Positions 12,401 through 24,210 of a DNA stretch of 64,000 bases are shown here, piece by piece. Source of the DNA: Lasiosphaeris hirsuta. Its lineage: Eukaryota > Ascomycota > Sordariomycetes > Sordariales > Lasiosphaeriaceae. Under the pieces are notes generated by a model. The model had not been told where the DNA came from and searched no databases. It saw only the letters and a list, made by a program, of their open reading frames with translations. The number at the start of each line of letters is the position of its first letter. The first letter of the stretch is position 1. A program made the position numbers and the translations under genes. Location: positions 1-64,000 of the forward strand of contig JAUKUA010000002.1 in assembly GCA_030549175.1 (NCBI GenBank), written 5' to 3'.

Positions 12401-13323
12401 GTCCCATTGCCATCGTCTCAACAAGTCCTTCCCAGTTGGAGGAACCTCACCTTCCGATGACCTTGGGCAACCTTAGGGACTCGGCATACCGCCCGGCGAA
12501 GGTGACAGCACTTATCAAGGATCTGCAAAGCTTGCCTAGTAATGTGAAGTGGTAAGTGAATGTCGCGGCCGATACTTGACTAAATGCTGATATAGTTCAG
12601 TGTCGTATTTTCTAATTGGAGGATGACACTCGATGTGGTTGAGGCTGGCCTTAGGGGGGCCAGTATCTCGGCCATCCGCTTCGACGGCAAGGTTCCACAG
12701 AGGGAAAGACAAGGAGTCATTGATCAGTTCCGTAACGACCCGTCCATTCGGGTGATGTTATTGACTCTCTCTTGCGGAGCTGTTGGGTAGGGTCAAGTGT
12801 TCTCCAGTTGTTCGGGATACAGGTACTAATCTGGCAAACAAAACAGATTGACTCTAACTGTTGCTTCTCGGGCATACCTTATGGAGCCCCATTGGTAAGG
12901 GACTCCAAGTCATACATCCGGTAACATTGAGGAGTCGAGCTTAAATTTTCTCAGGAATCCGACAATTGAAGACCAGGCTTTTGCTAGAATACATAGAATC
13001 GGCCAAAAGCAAGAGGTCACGACGTTGCGTTTCTATGTTAGGGACTCCTTCGAAGAGGTGAATGCCCGGACTAAAGCTCCTGGTCATCTTTTCTAACTTT
13101 GCTAACCGCCCGAATGGAACAGAGAGTTGTTCAGAATCAGCAGTCCAAACGAGACCTTGCGAGTATTCTCCTCACCCCGAACGGGGTTGCGAATATCGAT
13201 GGAGGACATCTCAAGGTGCGTCTTGCAGTGAGACTTCTATGGGCGAGTGAGATGTTGCTGACATTCAGTAGCGGCTTCGGGACCTTATTTAGACTTCCCC
13301 TGTCTAGTTACCTAGGTAGGTAA
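9441..13323 (+). CDS. SNF2-family ATPase with RING-like insert (HLTF/Rad5/Rad16-like)
   Basis: Ten exons were inferred, with boundaries 9441-10142, 10211-10809, 10854-11227, 11297-11327, 11400-11593, 11651-12551, 12601-12786, 12847-12894, 12955-13057 and 13123-13323, giving about 1112 aa. All nine introns are short GT..AG and keep the frame. Motif order is correct: Walker A DPMGLGKT, a DEAH box restored by splicing out 11594-11650, SRWAVTGTPIQN, a Cys-rich RING-like insert (CRSC..C..CSTC), then helicase C with RFDGKVPQRER, LSCGAVGLTLT and HWNPTIEEQAFARIHRIGQ. Proteins of this class remodel chromatin or act in DNA-damage tolerance as ubiquitin ligase/translocases. The N-terminal 250 residues are low-complexity and probably disordered. 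The last codons are uncertain because a GTGCGT donor in the final exon could end it nearer 13210. The start at 9441 was preferred to an in-frame ATG at 9216. I see no lesion, and its integrity contrasts with its neighbours. Confidence 0.8.
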
Positions 13324-13889
13324 GTTAGCAAGTCACACAACTGGTACATAGTACTCAACCAGGTACATGTGTTTTATGCCCTAGGTTGTGGAAGTTAATT
13401 TCAGGCCGAGCTCGCTATGAATTTAAGGATTGAGGATTCATATCTGCTGATAGGCTCTGTACTTATTTTGCTTGGGGACAAGAATTCACCGCACCACTCG
13501 TCGCGCAAGATGGAGAACTAGGGTTGGAATTTTATCACTAGAGACGGTGTCACAAAGAGAGCTTGGAGTGTCTGAGGTAGACTTAGGGGCGGACGTGAAG
13601 GCAGATTCCACTCAATGGTTGATCGCGATTCGATAGAAGATAGGTGGATGAGCGCCAGTGAGGAGCGACGCATCTTTCCCAACAACTTTCCGGCTCTCCC
13701 AATTCTAACTGGCTTGCTGTTGCTGCAGGCTTGACGAATCAACTCCTGGACTGGTGTTTGCGTGTGACTCTTCGTACATATGTTGGCTTCGCCCCAACTG
13801 CTCCCCCGCCAGCATTGCGGTCGTGTCAGGCTCATTTCACCCCGACATCTGTCGCATTCACCCATGTCGTCCCATCTGGTCCGCTGTCC
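13324..13889. other. Intergenic between SNF2-like and STAND genes
   Basis: Nothing recognisable is present. It probably holds the SNF2 3' end and the STAND promoter. No clear TATA box was seen. Confidence 0.35.
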
Positions 13890-13994
13890 CCTCCCACAAC
13901 GAACTTACTCTCCCACAACGAACTTACTCTCCCACCAAGCGATCCTCCCACAACAAACGACCTCCCACAACAAACGACTTCCCACAACAAACTG
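13890..13994 (+). repeat. Degenerate 16-19 bp tandem repeat in STAND 5' leader
   Basis: Six successive units share the core CTCCCACAAC followed by GAACTTA or AAACGA, at about 13891, 13910, 13929, 13944, 13960 and 13978. The array ends 16 bp before the inferred start codon at 14011. It lies in the likely 5' untranslated leader and would be translated only if an upstream start were used. Confidence 0.7.
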
Positions 13995-14010
13995 GCAGCG
14001 CCAACGCAAA

Positions 14011-17000
14011 ATGTCGCTCTCGGTGCGGGCTTCGCTCGTAGCGCAGCGAACCATTCGGGATGCCTTTCTTGATCTCGAGCGCACCGTCTCCGAGAGGGAC
14101 CGGGCGGGATTTGCCAGCACCACACTGGACAACGTCATCAAGGCCGCTCACGATGTCGAAGACCAACTCGCCGCGCGCCAGTTGCTGCGGAATATGCGGC
14201 GCCTGACGCCGCTGTTCACTGGGCTACTACACTATTCCAAGACGATTGAGGTCCTTTGCAATGGCACACCGTTTATGCCTTGGATATGGGCGCCCATTAA
14301 GTTGATACTGAAGGTAAGTGTCATAGGGCGATATTACTTTCTTGTAGTGCAATTCAAACTAACCGAATCTTTTCCCCAGGTCGCGTCCGATTATATTGAC
14401 GCATTCGAAAAGCTCATCACTGCCTACGCCCGTATCGCGGAACCGCTCGCGAGATTCAAGATCTTCAACCAGACATACTCGAAAAATGTTGAGATTCAGC
14501 AAACGCTGGCCATTTTCTATTCCGACATCCTAAAATTTCACAAGGAAGCCTACAAGTTTGTCAGGCGAAGTGGTAAGCCCCACGATGGATCCGTTATCCA
14601 GGTCGCAAACAGAAACCAACTAACCGCGCTTTTAGGTTGGAAGGTACTCTTCATGACTTCATGGGGCCATTTTCAACGCCGCTTCGATACCGTCATCGAA
14701 GACCTCAAAGCCCACGAGGACCTCGTCGATAAGACCGCCAATGCGGTTGGTATCTGCGAGTCGCGGAAGATGAGGGAGGAACTAGCAGCTCTGAGACAAG
14801 AGACGCTGGACAGGGTCGCCAAAGACGATGAGGAGCGCACGGCGGCCCAGTATGTTGCCATCGTCGGCTGGCTGAGGATGGACGACAGCGAGCAAGCGAA
14901 GGTGTTTGAATGCATCATGACAGAGCCGCAGAAGTACCCTGGGACTTCTGACTGGATACTGCAACAAGACAGGATAGCGGCTTGGATGAGATGCAGTCAA
15001 GAGTCGGCTTTCCTAGTCCTCCACGGCAACCCCGGGACTGGGAAAAGTGTGTTGGCGACCCAAATTGCCACATTTTTGCGATCAGCAAGGAAGTCACTTG
15101 TGGTTTCTCACATCTGCACATACTCCCAGGCTACGACAACGGAATATGACCAGATTGTGCGGTCGATTCTCCTCCAGCTTGTCCGGTCGGATACCGACTT
15201 GGTTGCCTACGTCTACGAAGAGTTCATCCTCAAGAAGAAGGGCGTCACTGCACAGGCTATCGAGCGTCTCATATTGGAGACGATTGGCGCCATCTCCAAC
15301 AACCCGGCACAGACCAAGTATGTGCACGTTGTTTTAGACGGACTCGATGAGTGTGACAAGGAGAAGCAGTTTAAGATCATCAACCTTCTTGAACGCATGG
15401 TATCGACTGCGTCCTCATCAACCTCAGCAGTTTGCAAAGTGCTTGTGACAACTTGCATGCCGGCATCAGTGGCCAAGAAATTGAAGCAGAAGCACATGGT
15501 GTCCCTTTCGGGGGAAAAGGAAGCCTTGAGAAAGGCTATTGCGCTTTACTCTGCCCAGAGACTGGCTCAAGGTCGGTCCAAGTGGAATCAGTTGAGAATA
15601 ACCGACGTCGAACTCAAGGATCTCGAAGCCCGCCTCACGAGGAAAGCCGACGGTTCGTGATATGAGCTGGTCCCTCGCTTGTTACTAGGGTACTACTGAC
15701 ACTGGATACCTTACGCAGGAATGTTCCTTTGGGCAAGACTTGTTCTGGAATACCTGTCAACCAACATGTTTCTCGCGAAATGCGAAGTGATGGGGGCCGT
15801 GGAAGAGCTCCCTCGAGAGCTTAGTGAATTGTTTGTTCACTCCCTTACAGCTCACCTGTCGAACCTAAGCTAATACTTTGTGCAGCTATAGCCAAATTCT
15901 CACCCAGCTCATTTCTCATTTTAACGACCGTTCTGTTGCGCGACTACAGTCGATACTGGGCTGGATTGCGTTTGCCAAGAGGCCGCTCCGAAGAGCAGAG
16001 ATGCGCTCGGCCCTCTCTTTTTTGCCCGAAAATGAAGATATCCAGGTCCAAGAGCTAGCTCCATACTACATATTTGATATGTGTGCACCGCTCGTTGAGG
16101 AGCGGAGCGATTCAACTTTCGCTTTCGTTCACATCTCCGTTAAAGAGTAAGATCTCCATCCTTCTCTAAATAAAATCAGACACTGACTGTGCGGGAAGAT
16201 TTTTACAAACGACGAGCAACGTCGGCCTAGATGAGCACAGCATGGCTCACGAACAGGGCCAAGCCATTGCTTCGTGTCTGCTGTCGGGGCTTGAGGTTTT
16301 CAGCCCAACTTACCACCCAACTGACCCAAAAAAAGACCGCTCGCTTCGTGTCATCAGGGGCTTACACGGCCTACATGTCTACGCCACGGAGTTTTGGGTA
16401 GAATATCTTCTCCTCGTTGCTGCGTCCGACAAGGGACTCGACACGACATCCAGATTCTTTAAAAGGTCGATACAGCTCTCTAAAAGTCTAAACTCGCTCC
16501 AACGAGCAGGGGATCTGTCATCGATTTTGCAATCACTGGACAGCCGGTTGGCTCACTTGGAAAGCCACAGGGAGCTCTTCTGCGCAGCGCGCAACATCCT
16601 CGCAGAACGGGTCACGAGAGCAGACCGAGATGCGTCAGCCCCACCGACTGAACGGCCAGATACACAGCTCTGTGAGATCACAGATCTTTCATCACTGTTG
16701 TCCAACTATCAATACACTGTCCAGGAGCTCCTACGGCCCTGGAAATTCCCAGGCATCACCGTTCAAGAGTTCGAAAAGTTCAAGCGAGACTTCTGCTCAT
16801 CGGCCTTCACTTGCCAGTTCTTCGGCTGTCCTCTGGGTGGGAGTGGGTTTCAAACCAAGGCCCTTAGGGACAAACATGAGCTATCCCATGCTCCACGTGT
16901 TCCTTGTGACGTGCTGGACTGCAAATACCCACCCTTCCCATCAACACAGGCGCTAAAGAATCACAAGGCCAAGCATCACAACCAGGGCATGCCGAACATC

Positions 17001-17564
17001 AAGATCAGAGTTCCTCAAGACTTTCGAATGAGGAAGCCCGTATCAGGGGCTATGAACCGTCCCGGAAGTGACTTACGCTCCAGCAATCTGGGTATTGACC
17101 AAAGTCGCCTCGACTTAGCTTCAGAACAAAGCATTACTATTCCGGATCCTCTAGATATTAGTGATCTGAATCTCCAGCTAGGTTCAAGTCAGGCACCAGC
17201 GAGATTGCCACGTATTATGTTCGGCTGGGAGGCACAATCTTCTCTTTCAGCGAGGAATAATACCGGTGCAGAAGGCCCAGCCAACATCGCGCTCATTGGA
17301 GACCCGCCGGACCTCCCTAAGACTCCTCACGGAGAGCTTGCAGCAAATGGTACTAATATACCACCGGCAGAAGAACATGATGTCAATCATGATTTGGGCG
17401 CCAAACTTGTTGGATTTATCGAAAGCTACAAACGGCACGTTCCCTCCCCTTTCGCGCTTCGACTGATCTCACTAACAACCAACCTCATCAGCTCCATCGC
17501 CTGGTCAAAGTCAGGAAGGAACAATTGCCTCCATCTCGCCCGATTGCTGTTCCGTCCAGATTAG
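14011..17564 (+). CDS. NACHT STAND protein with fungal helical N-terminus and C2H2 fingers
   Basis: Six exons (14011-14313, 14380-14572, 14636-15652, 15719-15830, 15886-16146, 16199-17564) give 1083 aa. The first two introns are multiples of three without stops, so they read through, but both have perfect donors and CTAAC branch points. The N-terminal 250 residues form the helical DUF7708-type region (MPWIWAPIKLILK, YSDILKFHKEAYKF). A NACHT domain follows with Walker A GNPGTGKSV and Walker B HVVLDGLDECD, then a winged-helix part (MFLWARLVLEYL, ILGWIAFAKRPLR, SVKEFL). Near the C-terminus are two C2H2-like units (C..C..H..H around 16810-16980). Such proteins are NLR-like sensors in fungal nonself recognition. 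No lesion is seen. The last 20 or so codons run into a Med16-like sequence in another frame, so the native C-terminus may have been lost or replaced. The start at 14011 fits family length; an in-frame upstream frame is leader. Confidence 0.75.
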
Positions 17565-20500
17565 CTTTCTTCAAGCTGATCCTGCAGATGGGTGCTGGGG
17601 TCTCAGTAAACCCACCACCCTTGATCACATCACAGCCACCCCATCCAACCCTATCATCCATCTTGCCTGGTCCGATTCTAGCACCCCTGAGGTTGCGGTG
17701 ATTGATTCTTCTGGGCGAATTGCCATCCTCACGTTCTCCACGACGCTCAACAACCCCACAGTCATTCGTAGATAGGAAGAAGATCCTATCACGCCGGAAC
17801 TCAACCGCCATATTGTGGGTTGCCTATGGCTCGAGTCGCGACTATCGCATGGCGATGTGCAACCGGCCACCGAGAGATTTCAAGTCAAAACTTACTACAT
17901 CCCCTGGGTGAAAGAGGATTCCACATACCAGTACAACAAGCACTATTTCCGGGTTCCAGGGCCTTGGCATCCCGACCCGAGGAAGAGCGCTTTGGTGTGC
18001 ATCACAGCGGATGGCATGTTTAGAGTTCTTTGGGTCCGAAGCAATGGCAAGGTTGAACACACATGGCAGAGCATACCGTGGGAAATTGTTGGAGGTGCTG
18101 CCCCACCTCGAGGGTAGCGCACACGCCACCTCGCCTGCCTGGCTAGTGCCATGGCCTTAGCGCCATGCCACACCTAGATAGCTGCTGCAGGCCAGGAAGT
18201 TCCTGGCCCGCAACAACAATTCATCACCACTTTTCCCAATTGCTCTGCTTCGCCCACAGAAATCGATTCCCCCTATGGAAATCCTCCATGTATTGATCAT
18301 GCATCATTGTGTAAAGAGCTTCCAGGTAAGGAATCAACCAAAGTCACATGGGATTATTATCCACTAACGTTATTATATAGATTGCATATTTATTGCTATC
18401 GTCACTGGGGGATATGACCGAGATCTTTTACTTATCAAGGTCAACCTTAAATGGGAGAACCATCTGGACAGTCAAAACTGGTCCGGGATCGCTGACACTG
18501 TTGACTTCAGCCCGAGATTATATCTTATTATCTTCTCAACTTCCTTAGATCTCTACACCTCCGAAAAGATGGCCCATTCGCATTCTCTACATGTGGAATT
18601 GGTTCCGTCTTATACCAATACTGATGGGTATGAGATCGCTCCAATGACCATTCTATTAGCCTATACCTGTAATAGCAGGACGGAGATTCAGTGGTTAAAT
18701 ATTAGAAAACTGCTCTTTGGACATTTCAAAGTTAGTGTTGATTTACATCCTTACGCCTTCATATATAAGGCTGACACCCGTAGGCTAGCACCGCTTCATG
18801 ATGGATCATGACCGTACCACCATGTGTACAAACGGAACGGGAAGTATAACAAGCATCGGACCTATCCACTGTGGCAACGCCATTCGTGTAACTTTCCAGA
18901 GTGGATTGGTAGAGTACTACGATCGGGTTTCCCACACGGCAGTGGGCAGGACTGAAAACTTGAACAATCTCTGCAAGACTTTTGATGAGGCAGGGATTCG
19001 CCTGAAAATCTCTGAAAGCTTAGCAGGCCGAACATTGAGAGGTAGGTTTAATCCCATGGCATTGTTGTCACTGTTTCTCGTAAGTACCTATAGGACCTTG
19101 TCTGGCTACTGATTGAGTTTCTTTCTGGAAGGCCGCCAAATAGCATTTTCTCCTACAAACTGCTCTGTTATCGAAATGCTAATTGACGGAAATCTGGTTT
19201 GGAAGTCACCTAGAGGGTCAAGTTGTAAAGGAGATCCTTGTATGTGTCACTTTATCATTCAAACCATTCACGTTAAAACCCGAGGGAAAACTGACCGTGA
19301 GCTTGAATAGCTGTATACCGAAGTCGCGTTGCGGCTCTAACTGTTGCTGCCGCGACCGCGGCAACATATCAAGTCAACATGGATGATATCCTGTCCATAG
19401 CCCAGGACACAAATTTGCACTGCCCAACCCTAGGTAGGCAAGCTAACCTATTTCACCTCTCCTAATTTTCTATGATTTAATCACATCCCTTGGATCTAAC
19501 CATTTTTCATCCAGGCTTTCCTGAGGACCTAGTGAAAGGGATATCCAGCGCCACGGGGCTTGCCCGCGACAACCCCACCGGAAAGGATCACGATGTCCCA
19601 CCTAATTTGCAGTCAGCAACTTTCTTACTGAGATCATCCAACAGCTGGGATTTTGTGGGGGGTATATGAGACGTACTCCCGGTAGAAAATTCGCCACACT
19701 CGCTCTTAACCTCAACCATGTGGGAGATATCATCTCAGTCGCCAGCAGGGGACCGCTAGCACAGCTATCAAACAGCTTTCAAGACGCGCAGGTTGTCACT
19801 ACTCTCGCAGGCTGTGTCTCGTGGTCGACTCGACTTTTATGAACGAGCTTCGGGACTTGGTGAACGACATTGATTCTAAAAAGCTTCACCAAAGCCACGC
19901 AGACCTCTTTATCACAATTCAGAGCTATTTGAGAGATCCGTCGGCTCGGGCCATATTTCTCCGCCTTATCCTCTGTTCGTCCACCCGTGGATATCTGCAT
20001 GCTTTATGGAGAGGTACGGATCAACTCCAAGCGGTACTAGTGGCTAGCCGCGTACCGTTGCCAGCAAACCTTGCCGCGGCGAACGCGCGGTTACTGCAAA
20101 ACCTACAATCAATCGATGCAAGGGTTGGGGTGATCGGTTACCTTTTAGACGCCCTCGATACAGAGTTCCAGACGCTAGGGCCCGAAATAGCTCCGATTCG
20201 GCAATCAGCAGAGCTTAGCCTTTTAGCCGACTCTGAACTTCACCCCATCTTCACTCCTACCATAGAGGGGTTCTTTGGCTCAGCATTGCAGGCCTGGTGG
20301 ATGCATGTAGGATAGGCACTAGTACTAGAAATTCAAGGGGAAAAAGAGCCTTTGCTAGAGATCACCGACTCCATGGCTCTGCTGAATTCAAGAAAAGAGA
20401 AATTCCTCCACGTTAACGTCGCCGGATTTAGCGACGCCACCTTCACGGAACCTCTCCTCATAGCAGCTTCTGGCAGCGTGGCTGCAGGTTGGAGACGGTG

Positions 20501-20648
20501 CGTGAGGTGCGCAGGTGTTATGCAAGAGCCTGAGAGCAACTACGGCCGCGACACATTCTTTGCGCTTGTCGTTGCACAGCTAAAGAATTGCCCGTGTGGC
20601 GGTTCATGGGTAGTTGTCTCCAAGGCAATCCAGTCGACGGAAAGTTGA
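17492..20648 (+). pseudogene. Mediator subunit 16 (Med16/Sin4)-like relic
   Basis: Successive segments match the order of fungal Med16. These are SIAWSKSG and TIASISPD, then GCWGLSKPTT, HLAWSDSSTPEVAVIDSSGRIAI, HIVGCLWLES, and GPWHPDPRKSALVCIT. Further on are FQSGLVEYYDRV (about 18880), IAFSPTNCSVI (about 19140), a helical C-terminal part (19821-20312), and the zinc-binding tail WRRCVRC..CPCGGSWVVV ending at 20648. Med16 belongs to the Mediator tail module in the nucleus. Lesions are a 4-nt GGAA-type duplication near 17515 that shifts the frame, TAG at 17773 where RRWEEDP is expected, an unrelated stretch at 18117-18380, and TAG at 20313. The 5' exons are absent; only an acceptor-like CATCAG remains, next to the STAND gene. 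It is probably a decayed second copy. Whether the genome holds an intact Med16 elsewhere cannot be seen here. Confidence 0.65.
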
Positions 20649-21120
20649 ATGGTCAGAAGCTGTGTTAGGGGAGGCTAGGCATGGGACCTGCGTTACCTGT
20701 TTTTCGCGCTTCGATTATCAAAGGAATGAAGCCCAAATTGCACAGGTCCGCATGTATGAGTTTGGCAAAAGGATTCGGAAACTCTCTTTACTCTCAATTC
20801 ACTTTTTTATTCACACCCTAGCCCTGCCAATCGATGTATTCAAGGAGGATGTCGTTCGTTGATACTCATTGCTCTTCTGGAAACATGATGTTGGTTCCTT
20901 TTTTCCTCCGTTATTTTTCTCACGTGTTCTGTTCGGATGATTCCTTTTGCTGCTTGTGGTACTAGAGTGCGAGTTGGCGAATAGGAAATAAGGATCGGCC
21001 GACCTTGGCTGCGGCGATCCGTCCATCTCACCATGCCCCGCCCCGACATTCAACTCATTCAAGTTCTGACCTCGGCATCTCACACATCTTCCAACATAAA
21101 CTACCAAAACCAAGGTAATC
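20649..21120. other. Intergenic / promoter of the MBL-fold gene
   Basis: No gene is seen. AT-rich and pyrimidine-rich patches (20800-20960) precede the next start codon by 160-300 bp and are presumably promoter sequence. Confidence 0.35.
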
Positions 21121-22170
21121 ATGTCGCAATCACGCGGCGATTCACTCCGAACCCAGCTCGCCTCTCCCAACTCCAAGCCTCGACCCCTCCTCACGTCGCT
21201 CAATGGCGACAACGCATGGCTGATATCATTCCCACGCCCGGCGTTCGAGCGCGCTCGCTCAAGTAGCAAGGCCTACTTCCACATCGTGTCTGACCCCTGG
21301 TTGACCGGACACGCAAACGCCGGTGCCGACTGGATCATATCGATACGCGCCCCGGCACCCGCAGCCATTCCCTCAGGTGCCGCCGTCGAGGTCGTCATCG
21401 GCGAGATCGAGGACGCCGCAGCTTCGGCAGGCCTCATTTCCGCCCCACCCACAACCACCGGCCCGTCAGCCGTCGACGCCATCTTCCTCAACTTCCACTA
21501 CTCAGACCACCTGGATGAGGCAACGTTGCGCACTTTCCACCCCAAAGTCCCCGTCTTCGCCACGGCCGAATCGGCCGCCATCATCCGGCGCTGGGGCTAC
21601 TTCTCCCACGTCACTGAGACGCGCGACCTCAAGCCGGGAGCCAAATGGTCCTCACTCCACCCGGGCATCGGGCTCCCCGAGTGGCTGACCGTGTTCCGGC
21701 TGCCGGGCCATCACGAGCTCAACTTCGCCACGGCCATCATCTACTCCTCGGTCCCCTCCGAGGGCGGGGGAGAGAAGCACGAGGCGCTGCTGTACTCGCC
21801 GCACGGCATCAGGACGGACCAAGCGCCCCTGAAGGCGCTGTTGGAGGATTTTGCGGGGGATGGTGGGAGTGTGCTGGCCATCCTGCATGCGCTCAAGGAT
21901 AGCTTCGCGATGGGGAGGGCGACGACGCTGGGTGTTGCGGGTGGGCTGGCACTGCAGCGGGTGGCGAGGCCCAAGTACTGGGTCAAGTCGCATGACGCGC
22001 CGCTTCTCTATGGGGGTGTGGCCGCGTGGTTGTTGTGGATTAATGATGTTGCGAGGACTTTGGGGTCGGGGTTGGATGAGGAGGAGAGGGTGAAGGGGGC
22101 TGAGGATGGTGAGAGGATGGAGCCGTGCTTGGTTGAGGTGGATAATGGGGATTGTTTCGTGTTGGAGTAG
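21121..22170 (+). CDS. Metallo-beta-lactamase-fold-like protein
   Basis: An intronless frame from ATG 21121 encodes 349 aa. The N-terminus has GDNAWLISFPRP and YFHIVSDPWLTG, then FLNFHYSDHLDEATL, which resembles the HxxxDH metal-binding loop of the MBL superfamily. A later VFRLPGHHELNFATAIIY segment could supply another metal ligand (GHHE). Fungal proteins of this group are uncharacterised, and a hydrolase role is inference. The upstream sequence is CA-rich leader, and the ATG follows directly after AAGGTAATC. I see no stops or shifts. Strong G/C third-position bias in the first half and G-rich codons in the second half are seen throughout this frame. A 280-aa C-terminal region containing KYWVKSHDAPLLYGGVAAWLLW is typical of these fungal members. 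Confidence 0.75.
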   Translation: MSQSRGDSLRTQLASPNSKPRPLLTSLNGDNAWLISFPRPAFERARSSSKAYFHIVSDPWLTGHANAGADWIISIRAPAPAAIPSGAAVEVVIGEIEDAAASAGLISAPPTTTGPSAVDAIFLNFHYSDHLDEATLRTFHPKVPVFATAESAAIIRRWGYFSHVTETRDLKPGAKWSSLHPGIGLPEWLTVFRLPGHHELNFATAIIYSSVPSEGGGEKHEALLYSPHGIRTDQAPLKALLEDFAGDGGSVLAILHALKDSFAMGRATTLGVAGGLALQRVARPKYWVKSHDAPLLYGGVAAWLLWINDVARTLGSGLDEEERVKGAEDGERMEPCLVEVDNGDCFVLE

Positions 22171-22303
22171 GGCGGTTGCATAGAGGTTGTTTTGTTTGGG
22201 AAGTGAGTCGTCACTTCACAGGAACAGGGTCACGGTGTTCAAGTCGTTTGTAAGTTTTTTTTTAAGCCAATCCTATGCCCACTTGTCTTGGCTTGACCCA
22301 GGT

Positions 22304-24210
22304 CTAGCAGTTTCCCTGATCATGTTCCGAGTAGTCCTTCACTGGCGAAACTGAGTAGTCTTCTCGACCCGGCCGGAACCTGCGACCTGCTCGCCCATCT
22401 ATGTCGTGACCTCTCTTCCGCTGACGGGCCGTTGTTGGAAATGCCTGTGCTGGCACTACCGACTTGACCGACACCTCATCCAATACATGAAAGGGGTATT
22501 CAGGACTCTACGTTACAAACATAACCTTGATCCGGTTACTTAGACCACGCTGCGACAAGCTAGCGAAGAAGTCGACGAACCCCGCCAGCAGAGAGAAGCC
22601 ACTTTCCGGGGGGGCCAACAGCCGATCCAGAATCTCCAGCTCAACGATGATGTACAGGGAGCCCGCGATCCCTGCCAAGATGGACTCGAGGATCTGAAAC
22701 CAGTCCTTCTCCGACACGGGGGTGCGGAAGCGGGCACAGTCCAGTGCCATTTTCCTCTCTGTGGTCTGCACGTCGTTGTGAGACCTTCGCAGCTGGAGTG
22801 CCTGGTGGCTCAGGTACTTGAGCAGATCGACCATCGAGATGTTGGCCGACGTCTGCAGCCCGGCAGGATTCCGCATGGCGAAGAGGAACGGCACGCCGGT
22901 TGACTGCAGCTGTGTCGAGACGTCGACGCAAAAGTCGCGAAGTTTAAAGCGGGACTGCACGTTGCCTTTGATGATGATCAGGGACGATGCTGCGGAGGTC
23001 GACCAGGCTTGGAGTTTGGGTGAAGTCCAGAACTGGTTGGTGGAGAATTGAGAGCTTTGGGTACCTCGACGCCGCTGTAGTGAGCGGAGGTACCGGTATG
23101 TCTTCATGGGTTCCCAGATTGAGACTTGGGATATGGAGGACATGATTTGGGAGAATTGGAGGTCTATCAGGATTTAGTTGTTGTTCAAGAAGCCGGAGGA
23201 GCAGATCGCTTTAAGTACTGCAGGCAAGTGGTCAACGGTTCGCTCGCATTACGAGATATGACTGAAAGACCAAGCCGGGATTGACTTACACACAACAGTC
23301 GCCTGCAGCTCATATATCGTTGCTCGCATTGCATCGGTGCTTTGGCTTGTCGTTTGTGCCATCGCTTGAATGGAGTCGATCTTTTGGTGTATGGCTCGCG
23401 TCTCTGCCTGTTCGGCAGAACGGGATAGCAAGCTGATTCGCTTGGAGATCTGCCCGATCTGGGCCAAGAGATCCGCATATCGTAGCTCTGCTGGTCGGGT
23501 GATGCTATGTACGATGCGTTTCCAAGTTCCCTCCTCATACCAATCACGAGCCCGGATGAAGAATCTCAGGAGGTAGGCGTACAGATTTGATATCGCCGAC
23601 TTCATTCGGGCCGTAGGATACAAGGTCGATGCCAACTCTACTCTCGGTAACATGTCACCGATATCGGATAGTGCATTGGCCAGCGTGTTGGTTATATTCT
23701 CGTGGTTGGTGATGGCCTGGAGTATCGGTAAGTTGGTGACCATTTCCACACTCATCACATAGGTTTGCTTACACGAAGGAAGAATTTCATCGCTCCCCAT
23801 CCAAGCGCCACATATTCAGGATGATGCTGAGAAATCACATACAACACCTTGCCATAAAACTCGATGCTGTTTGCCACTTTCCTGACCCATTTCTTGGCCG
23901 TTTGGTGGGGGCGATTACCACTAGTACCGTCGTAACTTTCCAACGCCTTGTTGACTATAGTTTGGACGTCCACCAAGTGTGCCGTCGAATTCACGAAGGC
24001 GACCTTTTTGGCATCACTGGTTAGGTCGTTGCCAAATTTTCTGACGGCATCGTCATAAGCGGACTGGAGAAACTGGGTGCTGATTATGGACATGTCAATT
24101 TTCAAACTCTCCCAGTGCTTTAAAAGCGTTCTTAATCTTGTTTGTTCGTACTCACCATCGTAGTTACTGTCCTGCGTGCCATACCAAGATACAAGTAGAT
24201 CCGACTCCAT
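22304..24210 (-). pseudogene. DUF7708/STAND-like protein with TAA and TAG interruptions
   Basis: Exon 1 (24210-23773) starts MESDLLVSWYGTQ and ends KVLYVISQHHPEYVALGWGAMKFFL, the DUF7708 hallmark. A 56-nt intron leads to exon 2 at 23716 (ITNHENITNTLANALSDIGDMLPR, RFFIRARDWYEEG). A second intron (donor GTAAGT near 23287) leads to an exon that holds a TAA at 23176-23174 (in NNN*ILIDLQFSQIM, where the family has Gln). It continues through SPKLQAWSTS and LESILAGIAGSLYIIVELE to a TAG at 22510-22508. Beyond that TAG the same frame stays open for 68 codons of a Gly/Arg-containing tail ending at 22304, as expected for the family C-terminus. The protein class is a putative nonself-response component. 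Both stops fit C-to-T change or RNA-level correction. Confidence 0.7.
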
